Shown here: positions 23,527-35,385 of the stretch, one piece after another | Layout: each line of letters starts with the position of its first letter | Numbering within the stretch: the first letter of the stretch is position 1 | Assembly: GCA_950106755.1 (NCBI GenBank) | Contig: OX467082.1 | Location: 6,882,001-6,946,000, forward strand | DNA: 64,000 bases | Direction: 5' to 3' | DNA from: Climacium dendroides | Taxonomy: Eukaryota > Streptophyta > Bryopsida > Hypnales > Climaciaceae | Translations under genes and position numbers: made by a program | Notes under the pieces: model-generated | What the model was told of the DNA's origin: nothing | The model's input: only the letters and a program-made list of their open reading frames with translations | Database searches by the model: none

Positions 23527-26500
23527 TCAGCTGACTTGATCCCTGCTGGCCTTGGCAGCTTTCACCATGCGCTGAAGAGAGTCCACACAAAGTTGGCCAA
23601 GCACTTCTGGGTCTGGAATGGCGGATTCGGCAGACATGATCACCAGGCTTGCCTTCCCATTGTACGATTGCAAGTAAAGACTCACAGACTGCATCCACAG
23701 CATCACCACAGCACGACGACATTAGTCGCGGAATGGCTAAGGTAACCACACCTCAAATTGACCGAATAAGCAACGGACCGGTAACACAAACACAAAGGTA
23801 CATTTCGCTTTCTTCAATGTACCGAAAGCGTACGTTTCAAGAGGTGGTGGTCACTTTAGTGACCTTTGCGTTTCAACTTCAAAAATTCAAAACAGCTTTA
23901 AAAATTCGTAACTAATTCCACAAAGGTCCAAAAAATCAATGGAGTGACTTGGGTTCGATGCCAATTGCATTATTCTTCCTACAACAAAATTTACTGAAAA
24001 TGGTTTAAGGAGTTGAGCTCCCCACCCACCCAAATGCAGTCAGCTCATAAAAGGTCGCTTTGCGAGCAGACTACCTTACCTAAATTCATTCCGAAGGCTC
24101 ATTACCACCTCTCATATTACCCAATACAAAACACACCTCACATTTCGATATTTCATGCAAGTTTTATCAGTAATAAATGACCTAAGCCTACATGAGTTCG
24201 GGTATCACGATTCGGTGCATCTACTCTAGGAACAGAGTACAAAATCCAATAAAAAATTCAATAAAAAATCCAATAAAAAATCCAATAGAAAATTCAATAG
24301 AAAATTTCATAAAAAAATTCAACACAAAGTCCAATACAAAATTCAATACAAAAAATTGACGCTGGCAGCACAGAGGGACGCAATAATTATTCACTGACAG
24401 CCGATGGGCATGATGATGTCTTTGTCAAGAGAAGAGCTCACCTGCGGGTGTCCAGAGACAGTCGGATAAATGCCGACGATGGGATTACCACCAAACGTAA
24501 CAGGCTCCGTAGGCCCAGGCACATTGGAGATCGCCAGCGTGGTTTGTAATAAAATTCGCCTCGTGAGGATACAAGGTGGCTTCACCCAACAAGGCAAACT
24601 TAAAATCAGGGACATAATTTGAGTCTCATCAAAAGCAAACATTCCATCTCCCCCAGTATTCTACCGAAAAAACAATGGCATCAATGCATTCATGTCGTGA
24701 CTTACAGCACTTGTTGCTGCTTGCACGAGTTTCAGTGAGGCAGTTTACCCACTCTAAAGATTGGTTTGAAGACGAATTTGATTGTGTGTGAAAGACATTA
24801 CTGCATTGATTCTAAAACTAAGAGTCTATATCAATGATATTGGTTTCAGTAAGGCAATTTACCGACTCTAATTATTGGTTTGAAGACGAATTTGATTGCG
24901 TGTGAAAGATATTACTACATTGATTCTAAACGAAGAGTCTTAATAGTCACATAATTTTCATAAGTGTTACTCGTTTTCAATGTTGACGATCTTACACAAT
25001 GCATCGTGTGGCAAATGAAAGAAACAAAAGAAGAGCGTGATTGATTCGTTTTCTTACAACGGGTCCGGTGAGATTCATGAGCGCTGCGCCGCTGACGTAA
25101 GTGAACAACCCCTCCAGCGAAGCTTTCTTCCGGTCCGTGACTTTTTTGGCGGCCCGCACGTAGTCCAGAGGATCCGGGTGAAATTTCATGGGAATCTTCA
25201 TGATCAGGTAACCCATGTGGTTGCCCCACCGATGTTGCGACCCTCCGTCCATCATGGAGGCCAGCTCCTGCAAAAAAACCGGCCACACACTCGAATCAAT
25301 GATAAAGCGACACGATTCCAACACGATTCCAATTGATATCTTGTAATGATCGTGAGAAAACGATCGACGAGCTCCTGCACGGACACGTACGAACTTATTG
25401 AAGACACGTGATCTCTACAGATCCATAATAAATGCAAAAACGACAGACGAGTTTCTGCAAGCACTCATGAAGCGCCACACGTTTCCTACATGCCCATGGT
25501 AAGGTAGTCTGCTCTTAAAGTGACCTTTTAAGTTAAGAGCTGATTGCATTTGGGGGAAGCTAACCTCCTTGAAACAGTTTTCAGTTAAAATTTTCGTAGG
25601 AAGAAAAATGGAATTGGCATCGAACCCATTGATTTTTTGGACCTGAATCGTGGAATTAGTTACGAATTTTTGAAGTTGAAACGCAGTAGTCACTACAAGC
25701 GACTACCTCCTGAAATGTACATTGAAGAAAGCAAAAAATGTACCTGTGTTCGCGGTTGCTTTGAGAGTACCCTACCTTAATGCTATATTGCCAAACCAAG
25801 CTATAATCTACAAAGTTAATGTCAAATTTGTTGTCATATTGGCAGGATTCAGAGCAGCGGAACTGTGACTTTCAACTGGAAAAAAGATTTTAAAAAAAAC
25901 TAGGACTTGCCAAGGTTCAAAGCGCCTATGTCATGATGATCCGCCAACATAACAAAAAAACACCATTTGTTGTGTTTAATGCCAGCCCTCTGATGAGTGG
26001 AAAAATCTACCCGTGGATGTTCTAGATTCAAATTCAAAGGTGTAACTTAACCTTATGTCCTATAAATCATCAAGCCTCCGAGAGCTCTTGAAAGGTTATC
26101 TAGGATGCAGGAAATAGGTTCAATAATAGTAGTGTACCTGCAAGCCTGGTGACCCTCTTGTGTTCATCAGCACACACGCACGAATCCTCATGTTTTCCAC
26201 CTTGGATGAAATCATTTTCTTGCTCTTCACCACTTCAGCTTTGATTTCACTCGTCGTCGTCGTCGTCGTCGTCGTCTCCGTCTCCTCGACCTCACCTGAA
26301 GGATTCACTGCATGAGTTCCACACCAACTCCAGCAAGGCCATTGATAATGATATTCCAGTAACAACTTAACCTTTGAAATTTAAAATTTTCTTGAGCGGA
26401 AAAAAGCTAATAAGACGAACCTTTGGCTTGAGCAGGACTGGAAGCTGTGTAACGACCTTCTAAGTAGTGAAGAAGAGCTTCTCCAACAATGGCCATCAGG

Positions 26501-29500
26501 ACATCATTAATCGTCTGCGGTCGTCGGGAAAACATGAATCAAACCGCAACTCCATGGAATTCACTCAGACTTTGAAAACAAAAGCTCCGCATTTCTTACC
26601 ACAACTTCTGGGTTTTTTTAAACCACTAAATGACAAAGAATTTGAGGGTTTGAAAAGACCAATTCCATGGAAAATATTGTGAAATGTAAAAGGATTTTTT
26701 CAGACGGGGTCAACATTTTTACATAATAGTGAACAAAGTCACATATATAAGTCAAGCAGAATCAGTAAATAAAAATAAAAGTCCTCGTATTACCTACTCA
26801 AAAAAAATTTAAAAACAAAACATGAGGCTTCATTTGGGCTACCATCTCAATATCCCGAAGCAATAAAGTAACAATTGCATTACTTCAATCAAACTAAGCG
26901 TTAATTTAACAAGCAAACAACCAATGCTAAATCAATGTTATTCTAATGCCCTCTTCATACAATCCTACACACACCATTAAGATAAACATCACATCATTGT
27001 GGTTGATTTAGTGAAACGTGAAGTTGATATGAAACAAATTTGACATCAATTTAATTTACATCAATAGAGCATTGGCAAACAATGAGATTAACCCACCCTA
27101 AGAGAGCATGGAGGGAGGGAGAATGTCACAATATGACCCCCCCAAAAAATTATGGCTTGACAAGAATCTTCATCCTTGCAAGTGTTTCATTTCTTCCCAT
27201 CTCTACATGAACTATTTTATGGTGGCAATTTTGACTGTCCCTCCCTACTTGCAACAGACTCAAAGTATGACCCTAAGCAAGCTTCACAAGAACTACACAG
27301 GAGTACAGAATCATGCAGTCGAAAAGTCACCACAATCATTTACCCTGACTTTCTCATATCATTCCAAAAGTCAGTGGTGGATGAACGAGAGATAGAATAA
27401 ACCATAAAAGTTTAAAAGTGTGATTGTACGAACGAAAAACGAGAAATACAAAAAGCAAGCAAAAATAATGAGAAATATATGATTGCAGCCTTAGAGGCCT
27501 ATAAGTGATTGTACTAGAGTGAACCTTCTTATCCCCGCCCCCTCATGTACAACGCAAATTCATGAGGGCGGAATTGGAACAACAGAGGTAAACCATAACA
27601 AATGGAAGAAGTTCAAAGATGTTCAGAGAAGCCACCCATACTAAAATTACTACTAGTTCATGAGCCAAGTTTTTGGCCTCTAAATCCGCAATTCGATTGT
27701 AAAAAAAGGGAATTGGATTGGATTTCATGCAAAGAACAAAACGGACTACTGTTCCTTAAAAGCGTTGGACGCTAATTATTCCAATAGTACCATATCATAA
27801 CGAAAGTAGAGGCTGCAGTAACCATACAGTCCATTAGAGGCTCTGTTGAACCATACGCATGAACTTTGATTTACTGTGAACTTGAAATCTACTGACATTC
27901 TTTTTTCCGCAATTGATTCGTGACGAGACAAATGTGCAGAACACAAGACAAACCACGAATCGATTGCAGAACATTGGCAAATAATCTTGTGTCGAATCAG
28001 TTGCAGAACACAAGATAAGTGTGCAACATTTCAGACTACGTAAGTTTTCTAGATTGCAGTTGGGAAAGGCTCAACGTGACTCTTACTTACAACGTGAAAT
28101 TGACCATGAACGCGACTCCAGTTTTCTCTCAACAGTACTCTCCCATTCTCCACGCTTCATGAAATTCACTCCATTGTTTGCGAATTCACATTCATTCAAT
28201 GTTTCACAGTACAAAATTCTTGATATATCCCAATTCTTCCCTGTACAAAGCATGAATGAATGTATGGTATCCCCAAGAGACCAAGGAAGTTCAGTTAGCC
28301 AGAAATCACTGACCCCATTGACGGCATTTTTGACCGCCACCACATCCGCCATCTCCATCGTCTCCACCACCAGCTTCTTCTTCTCGCTCTCCACGCCCTT
28401 GTGCCCCTTGACCACCGACTCACTGTCCTTCAACCACAACGCCGTGGAAGTGAACAAAAACACACCCACGCAGGTGTTCCACAACAAAATGACCGCGTTC
28501 ATCATCTTCCGAAAGAGAGAAACTCGCGCCTTCTCCTTCTTCTTGGACACGGGGACTGCAGGAAGCTCCTCGGGGTGGCCCAGGCGGCGCGTGCAGGCCA
28601 GGAGAAGAGACATGAGAGAAGTGCCGTCCCCGAGAGCATGGTGCACTCGGAGCACCATGTGCGAGGGGTGGGTGCCAGATGGATTGTTGAGGATGTGGCA
28701 GTGCCACATGGGGCGGGTGAGGTCCAGTGGGGGAGCGGAAGCGAGATCGGACATGAAATCCTCCAGGAAGCGAGGGGGGACGGGGGTGGGGACGGGGGCT
28801 TCAGTGATGTGGGAGTCGATGTCGATGGTGGCGGGGACCCAGACGTCTCGCCCCTTGCGGTCCTTCCTCTGCACGGCCACCACCAGGGATGGAAACATGA
28901 GGGAAAAAAAATATGAAGAAGCTCAACAGGAAAGAAAGGAACAATTGCAAAGCTCAAGATACTATGGGACCAATGCAAACTCCTGGAAGAAAGGACTGCC
29001 AGACCGGAAAGGGGACCTGAAAAGGGGTTGTAAGTATGAGAGAATTTGCCTTCAAAGCCTATGAGGCCAGATTTTGGACTCTTATTGGACCACAGGGTAG
29101 GAAGCTTTGGGTCAACAAAGGATACATCTACGGTGATTGTGAGGTGAGGACGTTTGAGTAGGAGATTACTCAAATAGGGAGCAAGGGCTACGGAGACAAC
29201 GCGGGGGGAAGGCCCGGGAAGTGACGACTGTCGATCCGAGAAAAGCGGGCTTTATGCACCATTAAACGTGGATAACGCTCTATTAAGCTGATCGCTGTAA
29301 GTGGTGTCAGAAAGATGAAGAAATCACTGCACTGCAAAACGAAATTCAGACCAGAGAGGGAAAAGCAGCACCCGAAAGGTCTCCTGAAAAGGTGTTGGTT
29401 TTCTTGCATGAGAGAATTTGCCTTCATGGCTCAAAAGTCCAGGTTTTGGACTCTCATTTGTTTGATCTTCTGGTTGAATTTCATTCAACCACCGCTCTCT

Positions 29501-30394
29501 AAAGACACTCTCTGAAATTGTACATTCCTACAAAACCTGAGAGTCTGTCTTGTTGAGTACGCATGGAATTGAACCCCTGGTCGAAGGAGACCAATTTCCC
29601 CCGGAGGTAGTGCAATTAGAGAGGGTTGAGTGTAGTGCACACGTCACACACTATCACCTAACTAACGAGCAGCTACACTACGAGAGGCTGAATCAATTTC
29701 GTGTATATCCCTTTATTAGTGCAGCTACATACACTGCTACTTAACAACAGCTCCGCTACGAGAACACCTCTCTCTCTCTCTCGTAATGCAACTACACATT
29801 ATTGCGTAGTACTTGACAAGCAGCTACAAGAAACCCTTGTTCTACAGCATAGCTGCACCAATGATGAAGCTCATTACTTCGTGTCAAGGACTACATCTCA
29901 CTTAAAAAAGCACTCTACAACCTAATCAACCTTTCTCACTTCGCAATAGGTATACGACACAATTGGACAATAGAGACAGTAAGAATCCCAGGTAAAACTA
30001 CGATAAAGCTGTACAACTCTCATTCCTGACTGTAATTCACACTAGAAAAGCACTCCCATTCATCAGAGCCGAAGTGTGTGCGAGCAAGGACCGAAATGGA
30101 AAGAGTAGGAGTAGGGCAATGACGTACAATGACACTCTGGAAGCGTTTGTGATTGACGAGCGTGACTAGCAACGTCTGCTTGAAGTTCGCCACGTCAATG
30201 GTCTGCTCGAACGCCAAGGTGCACAGAATGTAGCAATTCATCCCGGGCTCCATGAACAACCTGCCCGCGGGGGTGACGGGCTCCTCCTCCGTCGCCTCGC
30301 TCGTCGTCGACGACACCGTCGCCTGTGATTTCTGCTTCACATTGATCTTGCGGAGCGTCAGCCCTGGCCCTGGTGCAGCCCCCTCGGAACCCAT
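23527..30394 (-). CDS. WSD1-like wax ester synthase / diacylglycerol acyltransferase
   Basis: Bifunctional O-acyltransferase family that makes wax esters or triacylglycerol from acyl-CoA, normally on the endoplasmic reticulum. Seven exons: 30128-30394, 28314-28868, 26421-26514, 26138-26295, 25058-25267, 24442-24579, 23527-23688. The total is 1584 nt, 527 aa, with consistent phases. The active-site motif HHxxxDG is present as HHALGDG (residues 165-171). PVTPAGRLFMEPG and LAFEQTIDVANFK mark the N-terminal domain; a hydrophobic stretch lies at about residues 211-235; INDVLMAIVGEALLHYL, GNHMGYLIMKIP, LAISNVPGPTEPVTFGG, GIYPTVSGHPQ and LQSYNGKASLVI mark the C-terminal domain. Exon 4 encodes a Thr run (ACG microsatellite). 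I chose the ATG at 30394; an in-frame ATG at 30508 would add 38 Gly/Cys-rich residues. The exon 6 acceptor (24579) was chosen by phase and family length. Introns carry two copies of a MITE family. Confidence 0.92.
23740..24076 (-). mobile_element. TA-flanked MITE family, copy A (intron 6 of WSD-like gene)
   Basis: Flanked by TA on both sides. The outer ends read AGGTAACCACACC and GCGAGCAGACTACCT. The interior is the reverse complement of the other three copies: GTACATTTCGCTTTCTTC, GTTTCAACTTCAAAAATTC, TAATTCCACAAAGGTCC and CCAAATGCAGTCAGCTC all recur in them. Length 337 bp, no ORF. Copies B, C and D are at 25502, 48177 and 62819. Confidence 0.85.
24241..24355. repeat. 12-bp AT-rich minisatellite in WSD-like intron 6/5 region
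   Basis: About nine imperfect units of the form AATAAAAAATCC, drifting to AATACAAAATTC at the right end. It lies in intron 6 just downstream of exon 6 on the coding strand. Confidence 0.75.
24729..24942. repeat. tandem duplication of about 113 bp in WSD-like intron 5
   Basis: Two adjacent copies, starting at about 24729 and 24842. Both contain GTTTCAGT, TTGGTTTGAAGACGAATTTG, GTGTGAAAGA, ATTACT, CATTGATTCTAAA and GAGTCT. The copies are about 85-90% alike by eye, suggesting a fairly recent local duplication. Confidence 0.75.
25502..25777 (+). mobile_element. TA-flanked MITE family, copy B (intron 4 of WSD-like gene)
   Basis: TA target duplication (25500-25501 and 25778-25779). Left end AGGTAGTCTGCTCTTAAAG, right end GAGAGTACCCTACCT. 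Interior landmarks shared with copies A, C and D: GATTGCATTTGGGGGA, TTTTCGTAGGAAGAAAAA, GGAATTAGTTAC, TTTTTGAAGTTGAAACGC, CTGAAATGTAC. Length 276 bp. Confidence 0.88.
28869..30127 (-). other. intron 1 of the WSD-like gene, with a diverged internal duplication
   Basis: The 1259-bp intron has no exon that the protein family would require. Segments at about 28980-29090 and 29330-29465 look like diverged copies: both contain GAGAGAATTTGCCTTC, then an AG-CCAG-TTTTGGACTCT phrase. A (CT) microsatellite lies at about 29766-29783. Long open frames here and in exon 2 on the opposite strand are taken as chance. Confidence 0.5.
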
Positions 30395-33300
30395 CCCTGT
30401 GAAATCGCTCTGAACTGGAGAATCGTACTGGATCTCTCTTGGGGTGCAAAAATTGATTCCAAGTAGCACCTCACAACAAACACCACCACCACCACCACCG
30501 TTCTTCAAAAAGAAGATTACATTCCACTCCTGTCACTTGCACCTGTGAAATCACTCCCAGAAAGGAAATTTCTAGTCGATCTCTTGGGGTGAAAAACGAA
30601 GCACCTATCAACAAACGATCAGATCAGCCTCCCAGACGCAAACATTAAATGCGCCTCCACCAACCGAAACCAAAAGCAAAAACCGAAACGAGAAGAAATA
30701 TGTTTCGGCCGGTAGGGAGCAAGTGAAGAGAGTAGTAGTGTACTTCTACAGAGTAGAAGTGAGAGTACGCGGTCGGATACGATTGTTCTCACGTCTCCAA
30801 TTACGGTGACGATAAGAAGAAGCCGCAACTGAGACGGAGTAAGGAAAGAGTCAGCCGTGGTGATCGGCAACCGCGTCTCTTTTTTCACTAAAAGCGGCAC
30901 CTTTGGGCGACGGCGCGGGTAGCTTCGTACTGTAGAAAAGGGGAGTGAAACGTCGACGACGAAGTGCGAAACTTCTGATTTTTCATTGTGCCGTTGTGGA
31001 GAGACAAGTTCAGAGGTTGAAAGGCTTCGTGCCGCCCTCCGTGGAGGGGTCGCTGGAAGCCCCGGAATCTTAAGCTATCATTGTGGCTATGGAAACATGG
31101 TAGTTGGCGAGCTCGCAATGCAACAGGTGCCGGTTATATGTAATAAGTTTTGACTTGCATGTCACCTAGAATTGGCCAAACCTCGTTAGCAAGGAGAAAA
31201 GGTAAAAGAAAGTATGGAATCATTATTACATAAAAGTGCTTGAGTACCTGGATTAGTTACAAGAGGAGCAGTCAAATTGTTGACCAACAAAAGTGTACAT
31301 GTGGGCGAAGGCTCATGAGAAAGTAACTTGAGGGAGGGAGACAAGTTTTCAACTTCTAAGGAAACTTGATTTTAGCCCTGAAAGGACAAGGAAGGATACA
31401 TTGGCCTTGAACTTTGTAGTTGCTTTCAGTATACATGGAAAACTAGTTCTTGTGATTTTTTAAATTCTTTGTCACTTGATTGACAAACAGGTATCAAATG
31501 GGGTCCCGCATGAGTTTACAACAATTCAAAGCCAAAGGAAAAATTGGTGGAATCTATACAATATCTTATCTAGGCCTTGGAAGATAATGTTGCCCTTGTT
31601 TATAGAGAGAGATTCTTGACCTCTTATAAGATGTAGTTTTGACAAAAAAATCTCATAAGATCGTTACAAAAAACAAGGGCTTCATTTCTTTTATTCACCT
31701 CGTTTCTTTTCTCTTTTACAGAGGGGAGCATGGAATGGGAGTGACCATGGCATGTGATCCTAGTGTAAAGTAGCTCTAAGTTCGAAGTCCATGCTCATCT
31801 AGAAATGCTTATATGGCAATATTTTTTTGGAAGTTTTGATGCCAAAGAATTCAGAGTTGAAGAATGAGTTGAAATTATATTTTGACTAAACCCAACTCAT
31901 GTTTGATGTTTTGTTTTGTAGTCCTTGTCAAACTAAAATACTCATGGGGACTTAACTCAAAGGACTCTATTGAACATACTATTAACTCTTGAACCCTTTG
32001 AAGACCATCTTTTTAGAAGAAATTGTGTGAAAGCTTTAATTAATTTCACCTATTTGCAATCCATATTTTAACTCCAAAGTCCCAAGGTCTTTTTCTTCAT
32101 CAAAAAATGCTCAAAACTACAATTTTTAGTGCAAGGAGAAAAAATCATATAATCAATTTTTGGCATATTTAACAATAGGCTAGTATGAGAACATGAGAAA
32201 ATTTTCTCCAAAATATTTGACTACATAGATTGCAAGAAAATTGTGTTCAAAGTGAAGAAAACATAGTTTTTTGGCACCTTGACAAACTAGTTTATAAGAC
32301 TTTTAATCTTTCTTTAACTTAAAACTTTGGAATTTCAGCTTTTGAATTTTTAAAAATTTATTATGAAAAATTGAGTTGAGAGTCTAGGAAGAAAATCTAT
32401 AAAATAATAAATAATAAATAATAATAATAAAATCATTTTTTTAACTATGGCTAAGTAGAAGTAGATATGAAATACAAGGAAAAAAACTAAATTATTAGTA
32501 GCTCTAAGATGGAATTCAAACACACTAATCCCAATGGTGAGATTGTCCTAATCCCTTTGAATCTTCTTTTTTTGGAAAAATGAAAAAATTAAGCTAAAAA
32601 ATTAATCCAATACATTAATTTTTCAAGACAATGCTATTACATTGCCTGCAAAACAAAATGCTCCATAACTTTCTCATCACTTATCCAAATGAAACAAACC
32701 AAAGCTTTTTATGAAGACAAAAATATAATCTATGAGAAACAAAATTTTAAAAATACATATATTTCTAAGTTGGATGGATTTCTTTTGCTTCTTGGTTATT
32801 TAAAATTTGTACTAAGGTAAAAACACCCAATTCCATCTTTGTACCTAATCTTTGTCCCATAGAGTGCCCTTAAAGTGTTTGTAGAGTTCCATTAATGTGT
32901 CTTACACATGTTTAATTGTCATTCACTAACACACTTGAAGGACACGTACTGAACTTTAATCTGCTGACAGCTAAATTTTGTGCAGTTCAGATTTGGATGC
33001 ACCTATGGGTCAGTTCCAGTGGTCTAGAGACCCGCCACTTTAAAAAATCATAAAAATTACATATCACATTGAAAAAAATAATTTTTTTTTTAATATTCAT
33101 GATTTTCTCTTGCTAATACTACAAAAATATTAGTTTTAAGAAAAATAGGCCTCCAACTATGGTAAATTCCTTATTTTGAAGGTTTTAGGTGCCTTCACCT
33201 TAGGATGGCATAACATTTGCTCCCATGCACCAATGGAAATAAAAATCATATTTCTACAAAAGCTACTGTGTTTTCTAATTTTTTTTTTAAACTTTCAAGT

Positions 33301-33592
33301 ACAGTCAAGTTTCTTACCCTTTTATTGTCACTTGAAAATTCACAGTCTGTGTATCCTGGTGTCAAACGTATGTTACATGTGCCTAGAATTTAATGCCAAC
33401 AGTAGTGTAGAAACACCTTCTATGGCAGATTTCTGCTCTTGTCAGGCAAAGTGAGCAAACAGGAGCCACATGCTTCAGTCCTCACTTTAACTGGGAAAGG
33501 ACCCCCTCATTGAAAATCTTTCACTTTGTTTGCTTTTGTACAGTACCTTTTCGGTACATTGTGTAACAATGTAAAAAAACTTAATTAAATTT
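30395..33592. other. 5' flank of the WSD-like gene, then AT-rich repeats
   Basis: About 30395-31140 is relatively GC-rich and is the likely leader and promoter of the acyltransferase; a possible acceptor (TTTCACAG at about 30397-30404) just before the chosen ATG hints at a 5' UTR intron. Beyond 31150 the sequence is AT-rich with no gene. The stretch 32140-32560 is a reverse copy of the 20880 repeat family. Confidence 0.5.
32140..32560 (-). repeat. AT-rich dispersed repeat, copy 2 of 3 (reverse orientation)
   Basis: Reverse-complement relative of 20880-21310. The phrases AACTCAATTTTTCAT, TTTTCTTCACTTT and TAACTCTAAGATGGAATT-like order appear in mirrored sequence (for example GCTCTAAGATGGAATTCAAACACAC near 32500 on the + strand). 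Confidence 0.5.
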
Positions 33593-33682
33593 TTTTTAAT
33601 TCAGCACCCCCTTCCCCCCTCCCAAGAAATTTTAAAATTTTAAAATTTCTTGGGAGGGGGGAAGGGGGTGCTGAATTAAAAA
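33593..33682. repeat. perfect 90-bp palindrome (45-bp arms, no spacer)
   Basis: The arms run from TTTTTAATTCAGCACCCCC to the centre at 33637/33638 and back, base for base, including C5, C6 and G6, G5 runs. Immediately to the right another TTAATTAAATTTTTTTAATTCAG-like segment repeats the outer part of the left arm. Such a structure can extrude as a cruciform or fold to a long hairpin; it may be a fold-back element core or an inverted duplication. Confidence 0.95.
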
Positions 33683-35019
33683 TTAATTAATTAAATTTTT
33701 TTAATTCAGACATACCCCCTCCTTCCTATCTTGTAATTTTCGGAGGTGGGGAGGACTCCAAACAATATGGGACAAACATTCAACCATATTTGTGTTCAGC
33801 CGTATACGCATTCAGCCATATTTGTATTTGTATTTGTTTTCAGTTGTATTTGTATTCGTATCCGTATTTGATTCAACGTCTGTAAAAATTTCTTTGAGGG
33901 GGGGTGCAATTTTTTCCCCCCAATCCAATGGCTCACAATTTTTTGGCCCGGGGGGAGAGATTTGCTAGGGGAAGGTATGACAGCCACTTTTCAGTACATT
34001 ATTACCATTTTGCAAATAAGGTAAAAACAACCCATTATGGTCAAAGGGATTTCCAACCACCCCCATGTCCAACTTATAGACTACCCTGTTTCCGTGAGTT
34101 GTGGCGTAATTCGAGGAGTAGTTGTGGTGCATTATAATTGGCTACAAGGCTATTAATATTGCAACCAGTCCTAGGTTGATTCTGCAATTAACCTATGGTA
34201 GAGACAGAAAGGTCTATACAATCATTATAGGTTTTAAAGAATCTTCTATTAAAAAATTCATAGTAAATACATTTCACGTAATAAAATTCTGGAAAAATAT
34301 GCAATTCTTCCAAACTCTATTTCTGTATATGGGAAAAATTTTGCACACAAAAAAATCTGCACTCCAAATATGCGTAATTGCTTAAGTGGTTGGAAATGGA
34401 TTGCCTGCCCTAGTAAACACTAAGGCTTTTTTTTTTGGACCAGTGTCCCCCCTGTTGGCAACACTACAAAGGCCAGTTTTGGGAGGGATGAAGCCAAAGA
34501 GGTCAGATTTCTGACAGTCTGGCAAAATTTCACCAAAAAAAGAAGCCCTGGTGAACACTTAGGGAATGACCCTATTCTGGGAGTTTGCAATAAGGTGAAC
34601 TAGCCCATCACCATTCACTTCCTAATTTCATTTCCCTAATTTTGCCCCCTATTCCACTTACTACAACATCCAAATCCATTCATTTTTTTGACAATTTCAG
34701 TGCATTAATTTCAAAAAAGATAGCATGTCAATCCTTCATTGGTGGGAACTCAAGTGCTAATATATGTTAAGGCAGTAATGGGTTATTTAGGGGACAATTT
34801 TGACTCCATTCTACAAGTGGTTTTGTCATTTCAGGACAGACCACTTCAAAAATTCATAGAAATTACAATTTTAATTGGTAAATTATAATTCCACTTGGGT
34901 TTGATCCATGAAACAAGCGCACTCCTTTGAAAAATATGTGCCCCACTTGAAATTGTTCCCGAGATACTCATATTCTAAATTAGGGTGGTAATAGGCTTAT
35001 CTACCTTATGTGAGATTTC

Positions 35020-35385
35020 GGTCTGCATGTCTTACATGACAGTAATGAAGTGATTGGTAAATTTATTAAGAACTTCCAACTTTTCAATGTGAATTCATTG
35101 TAAGAATTGACTTTTTAGGCCTTTCATGTTAAAAAGTATTATGACTACTTTAGGTAAACAAGATGAGCATCATGGATTCAGATGTTGTTGGTTACGGGGT
35201 AGTTTATAGACTCTTTTGGGCCAGGATGCATTGAACACTTTAAATACTCATAGAAAATTCGTACTTAGTAAAAAAAAGATAATTTCAATTGCTCTCATTT
35301 TTTTCACACTTCTCTTTATGAGGAAAAAAATTGAAAAATTTTAGCAACAATGTGAGGCCAAACTCCTAATTTTGACCACAATGAA
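35020..35385 (+). repeat. dispersed repeat lacking the MITE (empty-site relative of 62635-63302)
   Basis: Aligns by eye with 62635-62818 and 63111-63302: GAATTGACTTTTTAGGCCT, AAGATGAGCATCATGGAT, GTTGTTGGTTACGGGG-TAG, AGACTCTTTTGGG, GATGCATTGAACACTT. Where the 62.8-kb copy has MITE D inserted, this copy reads straight through GGGGTAGTTTATAG, giving the pre-insertion sequence. Confidence 0.8.

Noticed and set aside
23940..23965. GGGTTCGATGCC resembling a tRNA T-arm
   Set aside because: No A box, anticodon arm or acceptor pairing around it; it is part of MITE copy A and also occurs, altered, in copies B and C.
24241..24355. Regular short repeats suggesting a CRISPR-like array
   Set aside because: Units are 12 bp, adjacent and without unique spacers, in a plant intron; this is a minisatellite.
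28021..29064. 347-codon open frame on the + strand
   Set aside because: It lies antisense to WSD-like exon 2 and intron 1, has no family features, and the - strand frame there carries the conserved HHALGDG motif.
28401..29173. Other long frames over the same GC-rich exon (both strands)
   Set aside because: Shadows of the acyltransferase exon in other frames; composition follows the real coding frame.
30395..30508. Upstream in-frame ATG adding 38 residues to the WSD-like protein
   Set aside because: The extra residues are Gly/Cys-rich and unlike the family, and an acceptor-like TTTCACAG lies just before the chosen ATG. Kept only as an alternative.
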